From positions 868,001 to 932,000 of the forward strand of contig SNVD02015981.1 in the NCBI GenBank assembly GCA_013180625.2: DNA of 64,000 nucleotides, written 5' to 3'. The DNA is from Boswellia sacra (Eukaryota; Streptophyta; Magnoliopsida; Sapindales; Burseraceae). Position 1 is the first letter of the stretch; each line of letters begins with the position of its first letter. This document shows, in pieces, positions 11,682 through 22,434 of this stretch. Below the pieces are notes generated by a model. That model saw only the letters and a list, made by a program, of their open reading frames with translations. It ran no database searches and had not been told where the DNA came from. A program made the translations under genes and the position numbers.

Positions 11682-12645
11682 TGTTAGTTCTAGACGTGCA
11701 TGTACATTGCACATGAGTATTTTATCATCATGTGATAAAAACATTAAATATGAATATTTTTCTAATCTCATTTATTTTATATAGATGTTTTGTATTAGGA
11801 GAATTTTAATTAAAATATGATAAGTCTTGATATGGTATCTCAGTTAAATAAGAATAAGTTTTATGGTATCCTAGTTGAATAGGAATAAGCTTGGATTTGG
11901 AATCGTAGTTGAACAGAAAGTTTTATTAATTATCTCTTATTAGATTAGGATATTATTTAAGTATTATAGTTTACTTAGGAGAAGTATATTATCACTTTCT
12001 ATAATGTTTGATTGTTATTCAAACTTTTCTTATGAGTTTTATTGAGATTCTACAGGATTTTGACAAGGATTGCAATTCATATCAAATACTATATAAAGCT
12101 ATCTTCATAGCTTTTAGTAGAAGGAATTAAAAGGGGATTCAAGGCATTCAAGGCATTCAACGCAAATTGAGAGAGAGCAATCAAGAGCAAGTTTGAGTGC
12201 GTTTTTATTTGTTTCTCATGTCTTGTATAAGGCTTTAGGCTTTGGTTAATTGTTATAGATCGTGTGAGCTTAAGAGAATTGAGTAATCACATGTGTCTAT
12301 ACTAGTTATGGGTTTGTAGTAGTTACGGGTGTTATGTTATTCTTAACAGCGTGTTGTTAAGATAATTATGACAAAAAAAGAGCAGCATCGGAAGAGCGTG
12401 TGAAGGACTATGGTTGTGATTGGGGTTGATCAAGTTTATATAGATTAGGTTACTGAGTGAGCAGGTGTCTACCATTATAAAGAGTCCTAAGTCGAGTGTA
12501 AACACATACAACATAGTGGATTGCAACTCTTGTTGCCCGTGGATGTAGGTTGGTTATAACCGAACTACGTAAAAATCCTGTTCTGATTTACATTACAGTT
12601 TTCTGTTATATTATTTGTAACTTCCATACACTGCAAAACCCAACA
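11682..12645 (+). repeat. 5' LTR of the gag-only element
   Basis: 964 bp, TG...CA ends. A TATA-like ACTATATAAAG lies near 12090, suitable as the element promoter. Relative to the 3' LTR it has an extra 'AAGGCATTC' unit near 12145. Confidence 0.85.
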
Positions 12646-12647
12646 AT

Positions 12648-12660
12648 TGGTATCAGAGCA
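12648..12660 (+). other. Primer-binding site (initiator tRNA-Met)
   Basis: TGGTATCAGAGCA begins two bases after the LTR, the standard plant Copia primer-binding site. Confidence 0.9.
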
Positions 12661-12703
12661 AGTACACTGACATACTAGTGTAGATTAGACTTTTTTGGCA
12701 GGT

Positions 12704-14363
12704 ATGGAAGGATTTTGGGCAGGAGGATCGGTCACTCAACCGCCATTACTTGAAGATGCAAACTATGCTTATTGGAAAGCCAAGATGAGAGCTTTCATCA
12801 AATCAATTGATGAAAGAGTATGGACGAGCATTGTTCATGGCTGGACACCCCCAACAAAAGCCAATGACGCTGGGCAGCAGATTGAGAAACCACAGAATGA
12901 GTGGAGTGAAGCTGAATATCGATTAGCTGGATGGAATTCTAAAGGCATCAATGCAATTTTTAATGCTGTCAACCTTCAATAGTTCGGATTAATTTCAAAG
13001 TGCACAATTGCAAAAGAAGCTTGGGATATCCTTAAAGTAAAGAATGAAGGTACTCAAAGGGTTAAAGAATCTAAGTTGCTTACTTTGACTTCTAAATTTG
13101 AAAACTTAGTTATGCATGAAGAAGAAACCATTAGTGAATTTCATACTAGACTTTGTGAAATTACAAACTCTGCTTATATGCTTGGTGAGGAATATACTGA
13201 GGCTAAAATTGTTGGCAAGATACTTAGATCTTTACCAAAAAAATTTCAGCCTAAGGTCATAGTTATCGAAGAAAGCAATAATGTGAAATCGTTGCGAGTT
13301 GATGAATTGATTGGGTCTCTTCAAGCATTTGAGATGGGTTTAAAGACAAGAAGGAGGGAAAAGAGTGTTGCCTTTGTTACTTGCTCATTTGACAAGAAGG
13401 AGAAAAAGATGACAGAAATCCTGATGAATCCGATGATGAACTTGCTCATTTGACAAGGAATTTTATCAAATATATGAAGAAAAATTCAGAGAACTTTGAT
13501 GCTAAAAAATTTCGTAAAGAACCTGCAAAGAAAAATCAAGAGAAGCTTGAGAGAAAAGGTATTCAATGTTATGAATGCAAGGGATTTGGGCACATTCAAA
13601 CTGAGTGTCCTAATTATAAGAAGAAAAGGAGTTTGTGTGCAACATGGAGTAATGATGACTCAGAAACAAATGAAGACAACTCCAACAATTATTTAGCATT
13701 CAATGGGACTATTTCAGATAAAAAGTAAACAGTTATGTCTGACATAATTTAAGCTATTGTGTCTAACATAACAGAACAGAATAGTTCAGACATTGAGGAG
13801 TCAGATGCTGAGAAAGATGCTGAATACTATAGAGAACTTCAGGAGGCTTATAATGCACTTTATGAGATGTGGGAGAAGCAGAAAGTACAGATCAAAACTC
13901 TTCAGAATGAACAAGAAGTGCTTAAGAGTGAAATAGCATCTGCAGGTGAAAAAATCATAAAACTGAAAGCTGTTGTGACAAACAAGACAGAATATATCCA
14001 GAAAATTACTGCAGAATTGAATGAGGCAAACATGTGCATTAATCAACTCAAGATAGGCTCAGCAAAGCTTGATCAAATTCTGAGTTTAGGCCGTGATAAC
14101 TCCATTAAACATGGGCTGGGTATGATGAAAAGAATGACGCTTCAACATCAAAGACAGTGTTTGTTAAATCTTTAAATTCCAGTAACACTTATAACTCAAG
14201 CTTTAAAGATATGATTGATTTTGCTTCCCCAATGAGTTCTTTCATTTCAAATCCAGAAAAGGTAAGAAAATTTGTTCCTACTTGCTATTTTTGTGGTGTT
14301 AAAGGTCACATTAGACCTAGGTGCTATAAATTGCAAAATTTTTTAAAGAAAAAGGCAAGTTAG
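12704..14363 (+). pseudogene. Copia gag, broken
   Basis: The frame opens at ATG 12704 (MEGFWAGGSV) and reads through the plant Copia gag head: PPLLEDANYAYWKAKMRAFI, then a UBN2-type capsid region (KESKLLTLTSKFENLVM..., SEFHTRL, ILRSLPKKFQPKV). A zinc knuckle CYECKGFGHIQTEC lies near 13567-13608. A long coiled-coil segment (13800-14060, RELQEAYNALYEMWEKQKVQ...) and a second knuckle CYFCGVKGHIRPRC (14283-14324) follow. A long gag with a coiled coil and two knuckles fits the SIRE-type lineage. It carries a stop at 12980-12982, frame changes near 13445 and 14150 and another stop near 13726, so no intact protein can be made. Confidence 0.8.
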
Positions 14364-15543
14364 TTTAGACAGTTACATAAGACACGACAGGTTTGGGTTA
14401 AGAAACATTAAAATCATTGCAAAGTTGCTGCACTTAATGTTTCTTCAAATGATGATTGTGCTTTCTAAACATGTTACAGGAAATGAAAAGTGTTTGAAAA
14501 TTTTCAATCACATAAGTGATGACAAAAAGTGTTGTTTAGAAACTTAATGAATCAAAGATTATCTGTACTGAGCATGTTTCATCTCAGAATCAACTGAGTT
14601 GACCTGTTTATATAAAGCACTAAGATGTACTAAGATTTGAAAACTGAGAAAAGACATTGGCACTTGGCAGTTACTTGAATTATAACAGTGTTCAGTTATG
14701 TTGTTTATATCTGTAGCATCATTAGTCTATTTATAATTAAAGCATGCTTGAGCTGTTTTATTGCTATAAATTTGTTGGTGATTTCATGTCAAATACAGAG
14801 AGGGCTACCAGTATATGATTTGTAAAAGCCATCTATTAAGAGTAACTTCAATGTATCTTAGAAATATGTTGAGGTCATCCACTTAAATAGAAAAGGGTTA
14901 CCTCTATACATATGTGAAAGCTACTGTATTCATTCAGAAAATTCACATTGAGATTAACTTTTGTATGTGTAAGATGCATGTTCAAGTTGATCACTCAATT
15001 GGATTAAGTGATAAAATAATATTTATGTTTGAGGTTTATCCACAGCTCGGATGCATGCTTGGTTATAAAAGATTATATGATGTCCAGATATTTTTTTTTA
15101 TGTGTATTACGACTGTTTTCAGTTATGGTTTTTACAACTTATGATCAGTACTTTATGTTTGACTCAGTTTGATTCTTTTAAGTGTATTTTGACATGTCAA
15201 AAGTTCTAGGTCAGCGAAATTGATTTGAGGGGGAGTTTGTTCAGTTGCAAGAGTACTTGATTTAATTAGTTTCTTGGTTTTTAAAATTTTTTCACATTTA
15301 TGCACAATTTGAAGAGGTGAACATTTAGTCAGGGGGAGTTTTGTTTGTCATTTTGTTTTTCTTTTATACTTTGGCACTTGTTCAGAAAACAAGGGGAATA
15401 AGTATGGATGTTTTTGGTATTATTCGGTTGTTTCTTTATTTTTTTAGGTTGTCATAATAGTCTTTGTTTAAGTGTTTTATTTTAGTTGCATTACATGTAC
15501 TCATGCATTTTTTTAACATTTAGATATTTTCATCACAAGATGT
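14364..15543 (+). other. Remnant leader/trailer where pol should be
   Basis: No pol domain could be found. Two GGGGGAG tracts (near 15230 and 15331) are typical of the zone just upstream of a Copia 3' LTR, so this is probably the 3' untranslated end joined directly to gag after pol was deleted. Confidence 0.5.
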
Positions 15544-15557
15544 TAAAAGGGAGAGAT
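15544..15557 (+). other. Polypurine tract
   Basis: An AAAAGGGAGAGA run immediately precedes the 3' LTR; this is the expected plus-strand primer site. Confidence 0.75.
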
Positions 15558-16506
15558 TGTAGGTTTTAGACGTGCATGTACATTGCACATAAGTATTTTG
15601 TCATCATGTGATACAAACATTAAATATAGATATTTTCCTAATCTCATTTATTTTATATAGATGTTTTGTATTAGGAGAATTTTAATTAAAATAGGATAAG
15701 TCTTGATATGGTATCCTAGTTAAATAAGAATAAGTTTTATGGTATCCTAGTTGAATAGGAATAAGTTTGGATTTGGAATTCTAGTTGAATGATAGTTTTA
15801 TTAATTATCTCTTATTAGATTAGGATATTATTTAAGTATTATAGTTTGTTTAGGAGAAGTATATTATCACTTCCTATAATGTTTGATTGTTATCCAAACT
15901 TTTCTTATGAGTTTTATTGAGAGTCTATAGGATTTTGACAAGGATTGCAATTCATAGCAAATACTATATAAAGCTATCTTTATAGCTTTTAGTAAAAGGA
16001 ATTAAAAGGGGATTCAAGGCATTCAACGCAAATTGAGAGAGAGCAATCAAGAGCAAGTTTGAGTGTGTTTTTATTTGTTTCTTATGTCTTGTGTAAGGCT
16101 TTAGGCTTTGGTTAATTGTTATAGATCGTGTGAGCTTAAGAGAGTTGAGTAATCACATGTGTCTATATTAGTTACGGGTTTGTAACAGTTACGGGTGTTA
16201 TGTTATTCTTAACAGTGTTAAGATAATTGTGACAGAAAAAGAGCAGCATCAGAAGAGCGTGTGAAGGACTATGGTTGTGATCGGGGTTGATCAAATTTAT
16301 ATAGATTAGGTTACTGAGTGAGCGGGTGTCTACCACTGTAAAGAGTTCTAAGTCGAGTATAAACACATACAACATAGTGGATTGCAACTCTTATTGCCCG
16401 TGGATATAGGTTGGTTATAACCGAACCACGTAAAAATCCTGTTCTGATTTACATTACAGTTTTTTGTTATATTATTCATAACTTTCATACGTTGCAAAAC
16501 TCAACA
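15558..16506 (+). repeat. 3' LTR of the gag-only element
   Basis: 949 bp, the partner of 11682-12645 with scattered substitutions and short indels. It ends CAACA followed by target copy GTGAG. Confidence 0.85.
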
Positions 16507-16940
16507 GTGAGTGTCTGGTTTGCTGTGCCGCGACGATGATGGATGTTCAAGGGAAGGAGAATGGAAGACATAAGGTAAGGTTGAGACATTTGGTCTTTGT
16601 TTTCAAATCAATTATGAATAGATAATGAAATTTGTGTTTGTTAAATGTAAGTGAAGGGTTGGTGTGGTGGGCCTGGTAGCAGCATGTGAAAGTGTGCTTG
16701 TGAGTGTGCTGGGTTTGAATCCAACTTAACTCAGTTTTCAAAATCTTTTCAAATTGACAAAGCGGCACTAAAGTAATTTCATATGTTAACCATCCAAATT
16801 AACGGATTAAGATAACGTCAGAGTCATTTAAAGTTATTTTCCTAACTATGTGAGTCGTTTATGCCATTTTTTAAATAAATGGGATTATAATTGCGAACGC
16901 CAAACCTTAAGGCCATTAGGTAAATTTACCCCAAATTAAA

Positions 16941-17205
16941 ATAGAGTAGGTTTGCACGACTCTATCTTTGCTCCCATCCACTTTTTGAATTTTCACTTGT
17001 ATCTTTTCCACGGATATGAACATTATTGTCAATGGTTGTCAGTGCAATTCCATCAACCATAAACCCACCCACACAACTATATATAGTCATATCTCTTCTT
17101 ATAAACTTCAAAAAGCCAAATGTACAAAGCTAAATTAAATTAATATGTTATTGCCATTAGAAACTTAATCTACATTCCTTCTTTAATTCAATGTTCAATC
17201 TATCA
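16941..17205. other. Intergenic DNA
   Basis: AT-rich; no gene or repeat recognised. Confidence 0.4.
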
Positions 17206-17207
17206 CA

Positions 17208-17384
17208 ATTGATTGGTTCAAGTGGTGAAGCGGGTCAGGATGGAGTTGGTACAGCACCAATGGTGAAGTCCTAGGTTCGAGTCTCCACAATGGCCTCCTC
17301 CATGATTTAAGTGGGAGACCGTGACAGTGGGTTGTGGTTGCGCTAGTCTCCTCCGAGGATTAGTCCTCGTTACAAAAAAAAAAA
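17208..17384 (+). mobile_element. tRNA-derived SINE
   Basis: A box A-like TGGTTCAAGTGG (17214-17225) and a box B-like GGTTCGAGTCT (17274-17284) are about 48 bp apart, the spacing of an internal Pol III promoter. The tail is a GC-richer segment ending TTAC plus eleven A (17374-17384). About 175 bp is a normal SINE length. I could not find a clear target duplication, so the left edge is approximate. It does not fold as a tRNA gene (no acceptor stem pair), so it is called a SINE. Confidence 0.7.
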
Positions 17385-19590
17385 TCCATTTTCAAAAGCC
17401 AAAAGTGTTGCCCCTTCTCTGCGTAACCCTGATATTATGCCGGTTTTCTAATTTATTTGTTAAGATCTAAAGTTCAAACAATCTTTTAATAAAATCTAAA
17501 GTTCAAAAATTTGTAGGTAAAATCACAATCATAGCTTAATTAATATAATGATTTATGAAAGAGTGGTACAAGATTATCTATGACGTTGGGTAAAAAAAGA
17601 AGTTGAAAACATGAATTAGAGAAGTTTGCAGCTTGTGCCACTGCAATTTTTAGGAAAAGAAAGAGACAGTGATAAAGTTGTGGAGACATTAAATACATTT
17701 TGTCTATCATCCTTTTCCTGGAGACAATTTTACTCATCTATAATTTCAAAAAATTAATGAGTGGGGCTAAATAAACTACTGTTTGAATTGATCTCTTCTC
17801 CACCTCGCCTATCATGATTGAGCTTGCTCTATTATTAAATGCTAGCTTTGCTCAGCTCATTCCAAAACTTCGTAAATAATTACACCAAGAGATTCCATGA
17901 TATTGATATATATCTAAATTAATCAATATAGAATTGATAGCTCGATATACAGCGTGCCCCATGTGATCCATTAGAGACAAAATACGACGTGGAAAAGATC
18001 AACTACCTATTAGCCTCTAGAGCTCTCAGCTATCAGCGCAAACTCTCTCTTGCATTATTAAGCTATTTTAAAGTCAATTTGAAAGGGAAATTGGACATCT
18101 GTAGACCGTAGATATCCCATGCTATAAATATTATAAAAAATTATAAAATAGTTGTAGAAGTGTATATATAATTAATAAAAATTTCAAAGAATTATTTTTA
18201 ACACTATTATTTGTGTTGAAATTTGTATAGCCCAAATTTCACACAAAGATGATGAAACTTATTGCTTCAAGCCTTCCTCTTATATAATTGCGAATTATTG
18301 TGATAGTGCAGAAGCAGATTGGACCGCTGCTTCTTGCGTGTTATTGAACTGGAAGAATGGTGCAGTAGACTAGCAGGACTTGCACTTTCGTCGGCAGGGG
18401 GCACAGCTTCGGTCCACAGAAACGCGACTTCCATTGGCAGAGGATAGTGGCGTAACCAGAAAATATTCTTCGGGTGGACTAAATTTTTTTTTAACACTTA
18501 ATATATAACTAAATTTTATCATTTAAAAAAGTCTACATATATATTAAATATGTAAGGTAAGCAACGTATGTATATTCACTTTTGTTTATATATTAAATTA
18601 AAAATTTAGAGGAAAAGATGGAAAGAATAATATAAAGTGATAATTTGGAAAATTAAGATTTAGATAATTATATTTTACAAAAAAAATCATAAAAACAGAA
18701 TAAATATTATATAAAGAAAATTTTTATTTTAAATATGCTATATATAAGATTTAAAGTGAATCTTTTTTATATAAATTTTTGTTTTTCTCAAGTTTGGATG
18801 GATTATAGAAAAAGAATTTTGTTTGAAAGTAAGGGTATAAGTGTTACAATTTGAACTTTTTGTACCAAACAAAATTTCGAAAAGAGCCCAGCCTGGTTAG
18901 TACTTGCAAATGCACTCCCATGCATAAGTCATTCCTCCTATAAATAATTACTCTCTCTCATTTTCTCTCTCACGATCCTAATAATCTAAAAATAATTTCT
19001 TTGATATATCAACCGTTGAACGTGGAGTCTCAGCAGCGAGTTCGGTGGGTAATATTATCCATGGTTTAGTAGAATTCACCTGAACTGGTCATGAATAAAA
19101 TAAAAAAGACAGATAGATCCTCAATGATTTCATTTATGATTTTGTAAACTAATCTTCGATACATTTGCAAGGATTAGATTCTTTTAACTTAACAGTAGAG
19201 TATCATTTTTTCCACCATATCCAATGAAATAAATGGGTCGATATATAATTTTATTTAAACACTAATGCAATAGTTATTTTAGCAAAACTCTGCCAAATAT
19301 CATTGCTAGTCTAATTAACTTAGGTTTAACTTCTAAAATTTTGTTTCTGTAGGCTTAATTTGATTAGTGGAGGATGAAAGTTAGTCAAACGTATCGCTCA
19401 CAGCTCAATGCATGCATATGTTTTACGGTAAGAATCAAGAAGAGGAATGAAAAACGCTACCGAAGTGGAGATTAATATAAATTAAATATATAAACTACTG
19501 GAAATTTATATTTATATATATAAGTGGTGCAGACCCACGCGGCTTATTAGTGGGTAAATAAATGTACAAGCCACGGCAATAGCATAGTAT
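17385..19590. other. AT-rich DNA with a possible hAT-type terminus
   Basis: No gene is recognised. At about 18449-18480 the phrase AGTGGCGTAACCAGAAAATA resembles the CAGNGGCGGANCCAG end common on plant hAT non-autonomous elements, followed by a T run. I found no matching right end before 18950. Minus-strand open frames at 17540-17737 and 18267-18497 have no recognisable domain. Confidence 0.35.
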
Positions 19591-19599
19591 AAATAGAGA
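19591..19599 (+). promoter_or_regulatory. Possible TATA box
   Basis: A TATAAATAG-type element lies about 220 bp upstream of the small ORF at 19816. Only position and consensus support it. Confidence 0.3.
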
Positions 19600-19815
19600 T
19601 GGGTCGTGTTGTGTGCAAGCAGAAAGGAGCGTTGTAGGTGGCCGCTGTAATATGTGAAGCAAATTAAAGTGGTGCCGAGAGATTATTCTATGGGATAATA
19701 GAGAGAGAAGCAAACGAGAGACCGAGAAATTGATAAGAGCAAAGCAATTCCTTTTTTGCTTCTCATTGGCTCATGCTCCAAACCAGGGATATATCCTGTC
19801 CACCACTTGCTTACA

Positions 19816-19932
19816 ATGGAAATTACGTATCTTCTGATGTTTTGGGTTCTTTGCTTCTTTTTGGTGTTTTGCCATTCGAGCAATTCAGTCTTTTACTATT
19901 ATCTTACGCGATTCAAACCATCATTGATTTGA
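19816..19932 (+). CDS. Small ORF with a signal-peptide-like N-terminus (38 aa)
   Basis: ATG at 19816 opens MEITYLLMFWVLCFFLVFCH followed by SSNSVFYYYLTRF and a short tail before the stop. Residues 4-19 are strongly hydrophobic and end in CHSSNS, plausible for signal-peptide cleavage. It could be a small secreted peptide, or a surviving first exon of a receptor or other secreted protein whose remainder is lost or spliced further on. I recognise no family. A TATA-like box lies upstream. Short AT-rich frames of this kind also arise by chance. Confidence 0.25.
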   Translation: MEITYLLMFWVLCFFLVFCHSSNSVFYYYLTRFKPSLI

Positions 19933-20295
19933 GCTGTGTGTTTTGTTTGCATAAAAAATCAACACGCTTAGAAAACAAAGGTCGGTTTGCGGGTGAAGTG
20001 AATCAAGCAAAGTGAAAGTGAGTTCCGTTGCTTAAAGAGGTTTTTTAAATCGTTATTATAGCTTTTAGTACTAGTATTCGACTTAAGTGTTCTTAATCAT
20101 CTTAATGGCACTGAAATCTAGTAAGTTTTTAATTTAGTTTTTGTTATGAGAAAAAAAATGAATTATAATTGCGGATGTGGATGTGGGGAGACAAAGTTGT
20201 AGGGTATTGGATAAAATTAGTTTGTAATTGTTATGCTACGTGTTTGATAAATCTATTCGCAAGCTGGGGGAGGATCAAATAGTATCTGAGTAGAC
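19933..20295. other. Upstream region of the first NB-ARC pseudogene
   Basis: No gene is visible. It would have held the promoter of the NB-ARC copy that starts at 20296. Confidence 0.4.
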
Positions 20296-21299
20296 ATGGT
20301 TAGGGCAATAATGCTTGGGGAAAATGGGCGACTGAGAAGTCGTCTTTCTCGTGAAAGGGGGTTGACAGCACTGCTGCTTTTAGGAAGACACGAACTCAAA
20401 TATGGTGATTTTGGTAGAGTTCTTTCATAAAGCGGATCTAGAGGTCAACTTGAAGCACTGCAATAAGACTTGAGATCCTTAAATAATAAATTGAAGGTTG
20501 CAGAACGGATGGGAGGACTATTAGATGAGGATCTTGTAGAGGAAATGAGACGAGTTGCCAGGGATGCAGAGGACATGGTTGACAATTTAATGGATAAAAG
20601 CGATGAGTTGAGTTGTTCCGACAAGTTCCATTGTAATTGGTAGCTAGATAGCAGAGTATAAATTGAAAAATGAGATCAAGCAGATGGGGATTAAGATCCG
20701 AGACATTATTATTAAATGAAAAGAAGCATTTCGAATTGGTTATAACGCTCCCCTCAATCCTAATACTGTCGGAAGAACAAAAAGCGAGATGGCAGTGGAT
20801 TTAGGGTTTGATGTTGATAAGGGCGACATACAACCAAGGTTAGCAGATATCAGCATTAATGATGAAAAGAATCTCCCTGTGATTTCGATTGCGGGTGTAG
20901 TAGGAGAAGGTAAGACAACTCTTGCAAGAAGAATTTTTTATGACAGTGTCATCTCGCATCATTTTCCTGTAAGAGCTTGGGTGACGGTTCCTGGGCTATA
21001 TTTAGCAGAAGAAGTTTCGCAGAGCATAATGAAACAAGTTAAAAGGGGAATTTGAAACAGCAGAAAGCGCTCTCACTTTGGAAAGTTTGACCAAGAACTT
21101 GCGCGATTTCTTGAATACCAAGAGTCTGGTCTGCTCTGAAGGATGCTTTCTCAGATGACTCAGATGAATCAAAAGATAAGTCAGGCGAATCAAAGGAGAG
21201 TAGGATACTGATTACTACGCCATTCAAAGATGTGGCAGAGCTACTTTCTTCTCGAACTAATTGTTTTGAACTGCCATCGCTGATGAAGAAGGTTGGGAT
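20296..21299 (+). pseudogene. NB-ARC resistance-like pseudogene 1, 5' part
   Basis: Homologous to the gene at 43272: the start MVRAIMLGENG, a GRVL(stop)SGSRGQLEAL block, the coiled-coil segment DEDLVEEMRRVARDAEDMVD, SEIAEYKLKNE-like text, and the P-loop in GVVGEGKTTLARRIF (family form GVGGxGKTT; the second glycine position is changed). RNBS-A is visible as FPVRAWVTVPG. Stops lie near 20429, 20466 and 20641, there is a frameshift after 21040, and the kinase-2 region is deleted near 21125. The LTR element at 21300-26980 interrupts it within RNBS-C, exactly between EEGWD and TLRTKV, and the 3' part resumes at 26981. It is a CNL-type immune receptor relative that was dead or dying when hit. Confidence 0.8.
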
Positions 21300-21867
21300 T
21301 GTTGGAGTATTGGCTCTTTAGCCAATTATTTGTATGAGCAAAGATCTCACATGGAGTGGGAGTCTTTGTATTGGAGAGACTTGGGCTTATAAATTAAAGC
21401 CAAGTCTTCTCACTTAGTTGTCCCATTGGAAATTCTCCTCCACCCCCTCTATTTGTAAGGTCTCACATATAAGACCTCATAGTTTAAGAACTTTTCATTA
21501 AGGACCTTAAAGTTTGTAATATTTGCTTTTTCTCCCTTTGTTTTGGGTATTTGTAGTATTGCCCAAGTGTTTGGGTAATTACAGTTTGGCCTAACTATTT
21601 GGGTAATTGCAGTTTGGTCCAATAGTTGTGGTATTTGTATTGTGGCCCAAAAGTTTGTATTCTCTTTGAAGATAGTGGAAAGTTTCTTCAGCGGCGCCCG
21701 AGGACGTAGGTATTTATACCGAACCTCGTTAAATCTTGGTGTTATTTCTATTTCTGCATTGTGGTTGATTGGTTGCCTCTTTAGTTGCTATTATATTCAA
21801 TTATCTAGCATAGTTTGGTTGTGCACTTAGTTGTTCTGTTGGTTATCGCTTCCGCTTGTGCATAACA
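21300..21867 (+). repeat. 5' LTR of the Copia element
   Basis: TG...CA ends and a TATAAATT at 21388-21395 as the likely promoter. The R/U5 part contains GAGGACGTAGG and CCGAACCTCGTTAAAT, phrases seen in many plant Copia LTRs. Confidence 0.92.
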
Positions 21868-21869
21868 AT

Positions 21870-21882
21870 TGGTATCAGAGCC
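21870..21882 (+). other. Primer-binding site 1 (initiator tRNA-Met)
   Basis: TGGTATCAGAGCC starts two bases after the 5' LTR. Confidence 0.92.
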
Positions 21883-21982
21883 AACCCAAGACAGCAATGT
21901 GTTGACTCATTTGGTTCAGACAAGGATGGTGACTCTGCTCACCGGGGCCTTGTCGTTGTGGACGATTATCGTTGGTGGTTCA

Positions 21983-22023
21983 GACAAGGATGGCGCCGCC
22001 CTCGCGCCAGGGCCTTGTCTGAG
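21983..22023 (+). other. Leader stem-loop and 68-bp direct repeat
   Basis: CAGACAAGG pairs with CCTTGTCTG and, inside it, TGGCGC pairs with GCGCCA, leaving a small bulge and a short loop. The phrase GGTTCAGACAAGGATGG also occurs 68 bp upstream (about 21911), followed there by a weaker form of the hairpin. A strong hairpin between primer site and gag could act in packaging or dimerisation of the element RNA; that role is inference. Confidence 0.5.
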
Positions 22024-22032
22024 GAGGGGGAT

Positions 22033-22235
22033 TGTTGTACCCATGGGGTCCCCATTTGGATAATCCTCATTTGGGAGTCCCACATTGATTGGTTAAGGGA
22101 AGGTCATGGGGCTTATATATGGGAGGAGTTCCTCCACCTAATAGACTAGTCTTTTGGGCTGGACACTTACTCCATGTATGGTGGCCCATTTTGTTAAAAA
22201 ATTATTGTTGTGCGTGGCGGAAGCGATCCGTAACA
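22033..22235 (+). repeat. Second, unrelated LTR-like unit within the leader
   Basis: It begins TGTTGTACCC directly after a purine tract (GAGGAGGGGGAT, 22021-22032) and ends CCGTAACA directly before a second primer-binding site. It has a TATATATG motif near 22114. Purine tract, TG...CA unit and primer site in a row is the layout of a 3' end, LTR and 5' end joined head to tail. Its sequence differs from the outer LTRs. Confidence 0.6.
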
Positions 22236-22237
22236 AG

Positions 22238-22250
22238 TGGTATCAGAGCC
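22238..22250 (+). other. Primer-binding site 2 (initiator tRNA-Met)
   Basis: TGGTATCAGAGCC is identical to site 1 and lies two bases after the inner LTR-like unit. Confidence 0.8.
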
Positions 22251-22434
22251 GAAGGTTTTGGGTAGTTAGTGGCTATTTCTTTGAAGCACTTGCTACTATT
22301 CTGGGCTGTTGATTTTGGATTGCTAGTTATTGAATATAATAGTTTGTTTGGAGCTTGGTTGTTGGTGATTTGTGTATCGAGCTTATTTGAGAGAGGTAGT
22401 AATTGCTTCATCGTCGATTGTATTAGAGAAGACA

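Larger units (their letters stand above)
11682..16506 (+). mobile_element. Gag-only Copia-type LTR retrotransposon (SIRE-like)
   Basis: The two LTRs are similar (11682-12645 and 15558-16506), begin TGTTAG/TGTAGG and end CAACA. The 5-bp flanks are GTGGG (11677-11681) and GTGAG (16507-16511), one mismatch. A primer-binding site complementary to initiator tRNA-Met follows the first LTR, and a purine tract precedes the second. The interior is only about 2.9 kb: gag is present, but protease, integrase, RT and RNase H are missing. It is a non-autonomous derivative nested in the 9813-16931 element. The LTRs differ by scattered substitutions and a short indel near 12145, so it is older than the Copia element at 21300. 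Confidence 0.85.
9813..16931. mobile_element. MULE-like element carrying a LINE and an LTR element
   Basis: The left end (GGGTAAATTCTCTAATGACC) and the reverse complement of the right end (GGGTAAATTTACCTAATGGC) match, with further patchy similarity about 150 bp inward (TAAGRTTTG, then AATCCGTTAA). Flanks CTAAATTGA (9804-9812) and CCAAATTAA (16931-16939) are a possible 9-bp duplication with two mismatches if the right edge shifts by one base. The interior has a pyrimidine-rich zone (9968-10085), a C/A-rich zone (10130-10270) and a purine-rich zone (11340-11640). Without the nested LINE and LTR element it would be about 1.4 kb, so it is a small non-autonomous element. Confidence 0.6.

Noticed and set aside
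13801..14046. Minus-strand hydrophobic frame
   Set aside because: It is the antisense of the gag coiled-coil, whose Glu/Lys-rich codons read as Phe/Leu on the other strand.
16640..16740. Second SINE or tRNA-like gene
   Set aside because: GGGTTTGAATCC resembles box B, but no box A at a suitable distance, no A tail and no tRNA fold.
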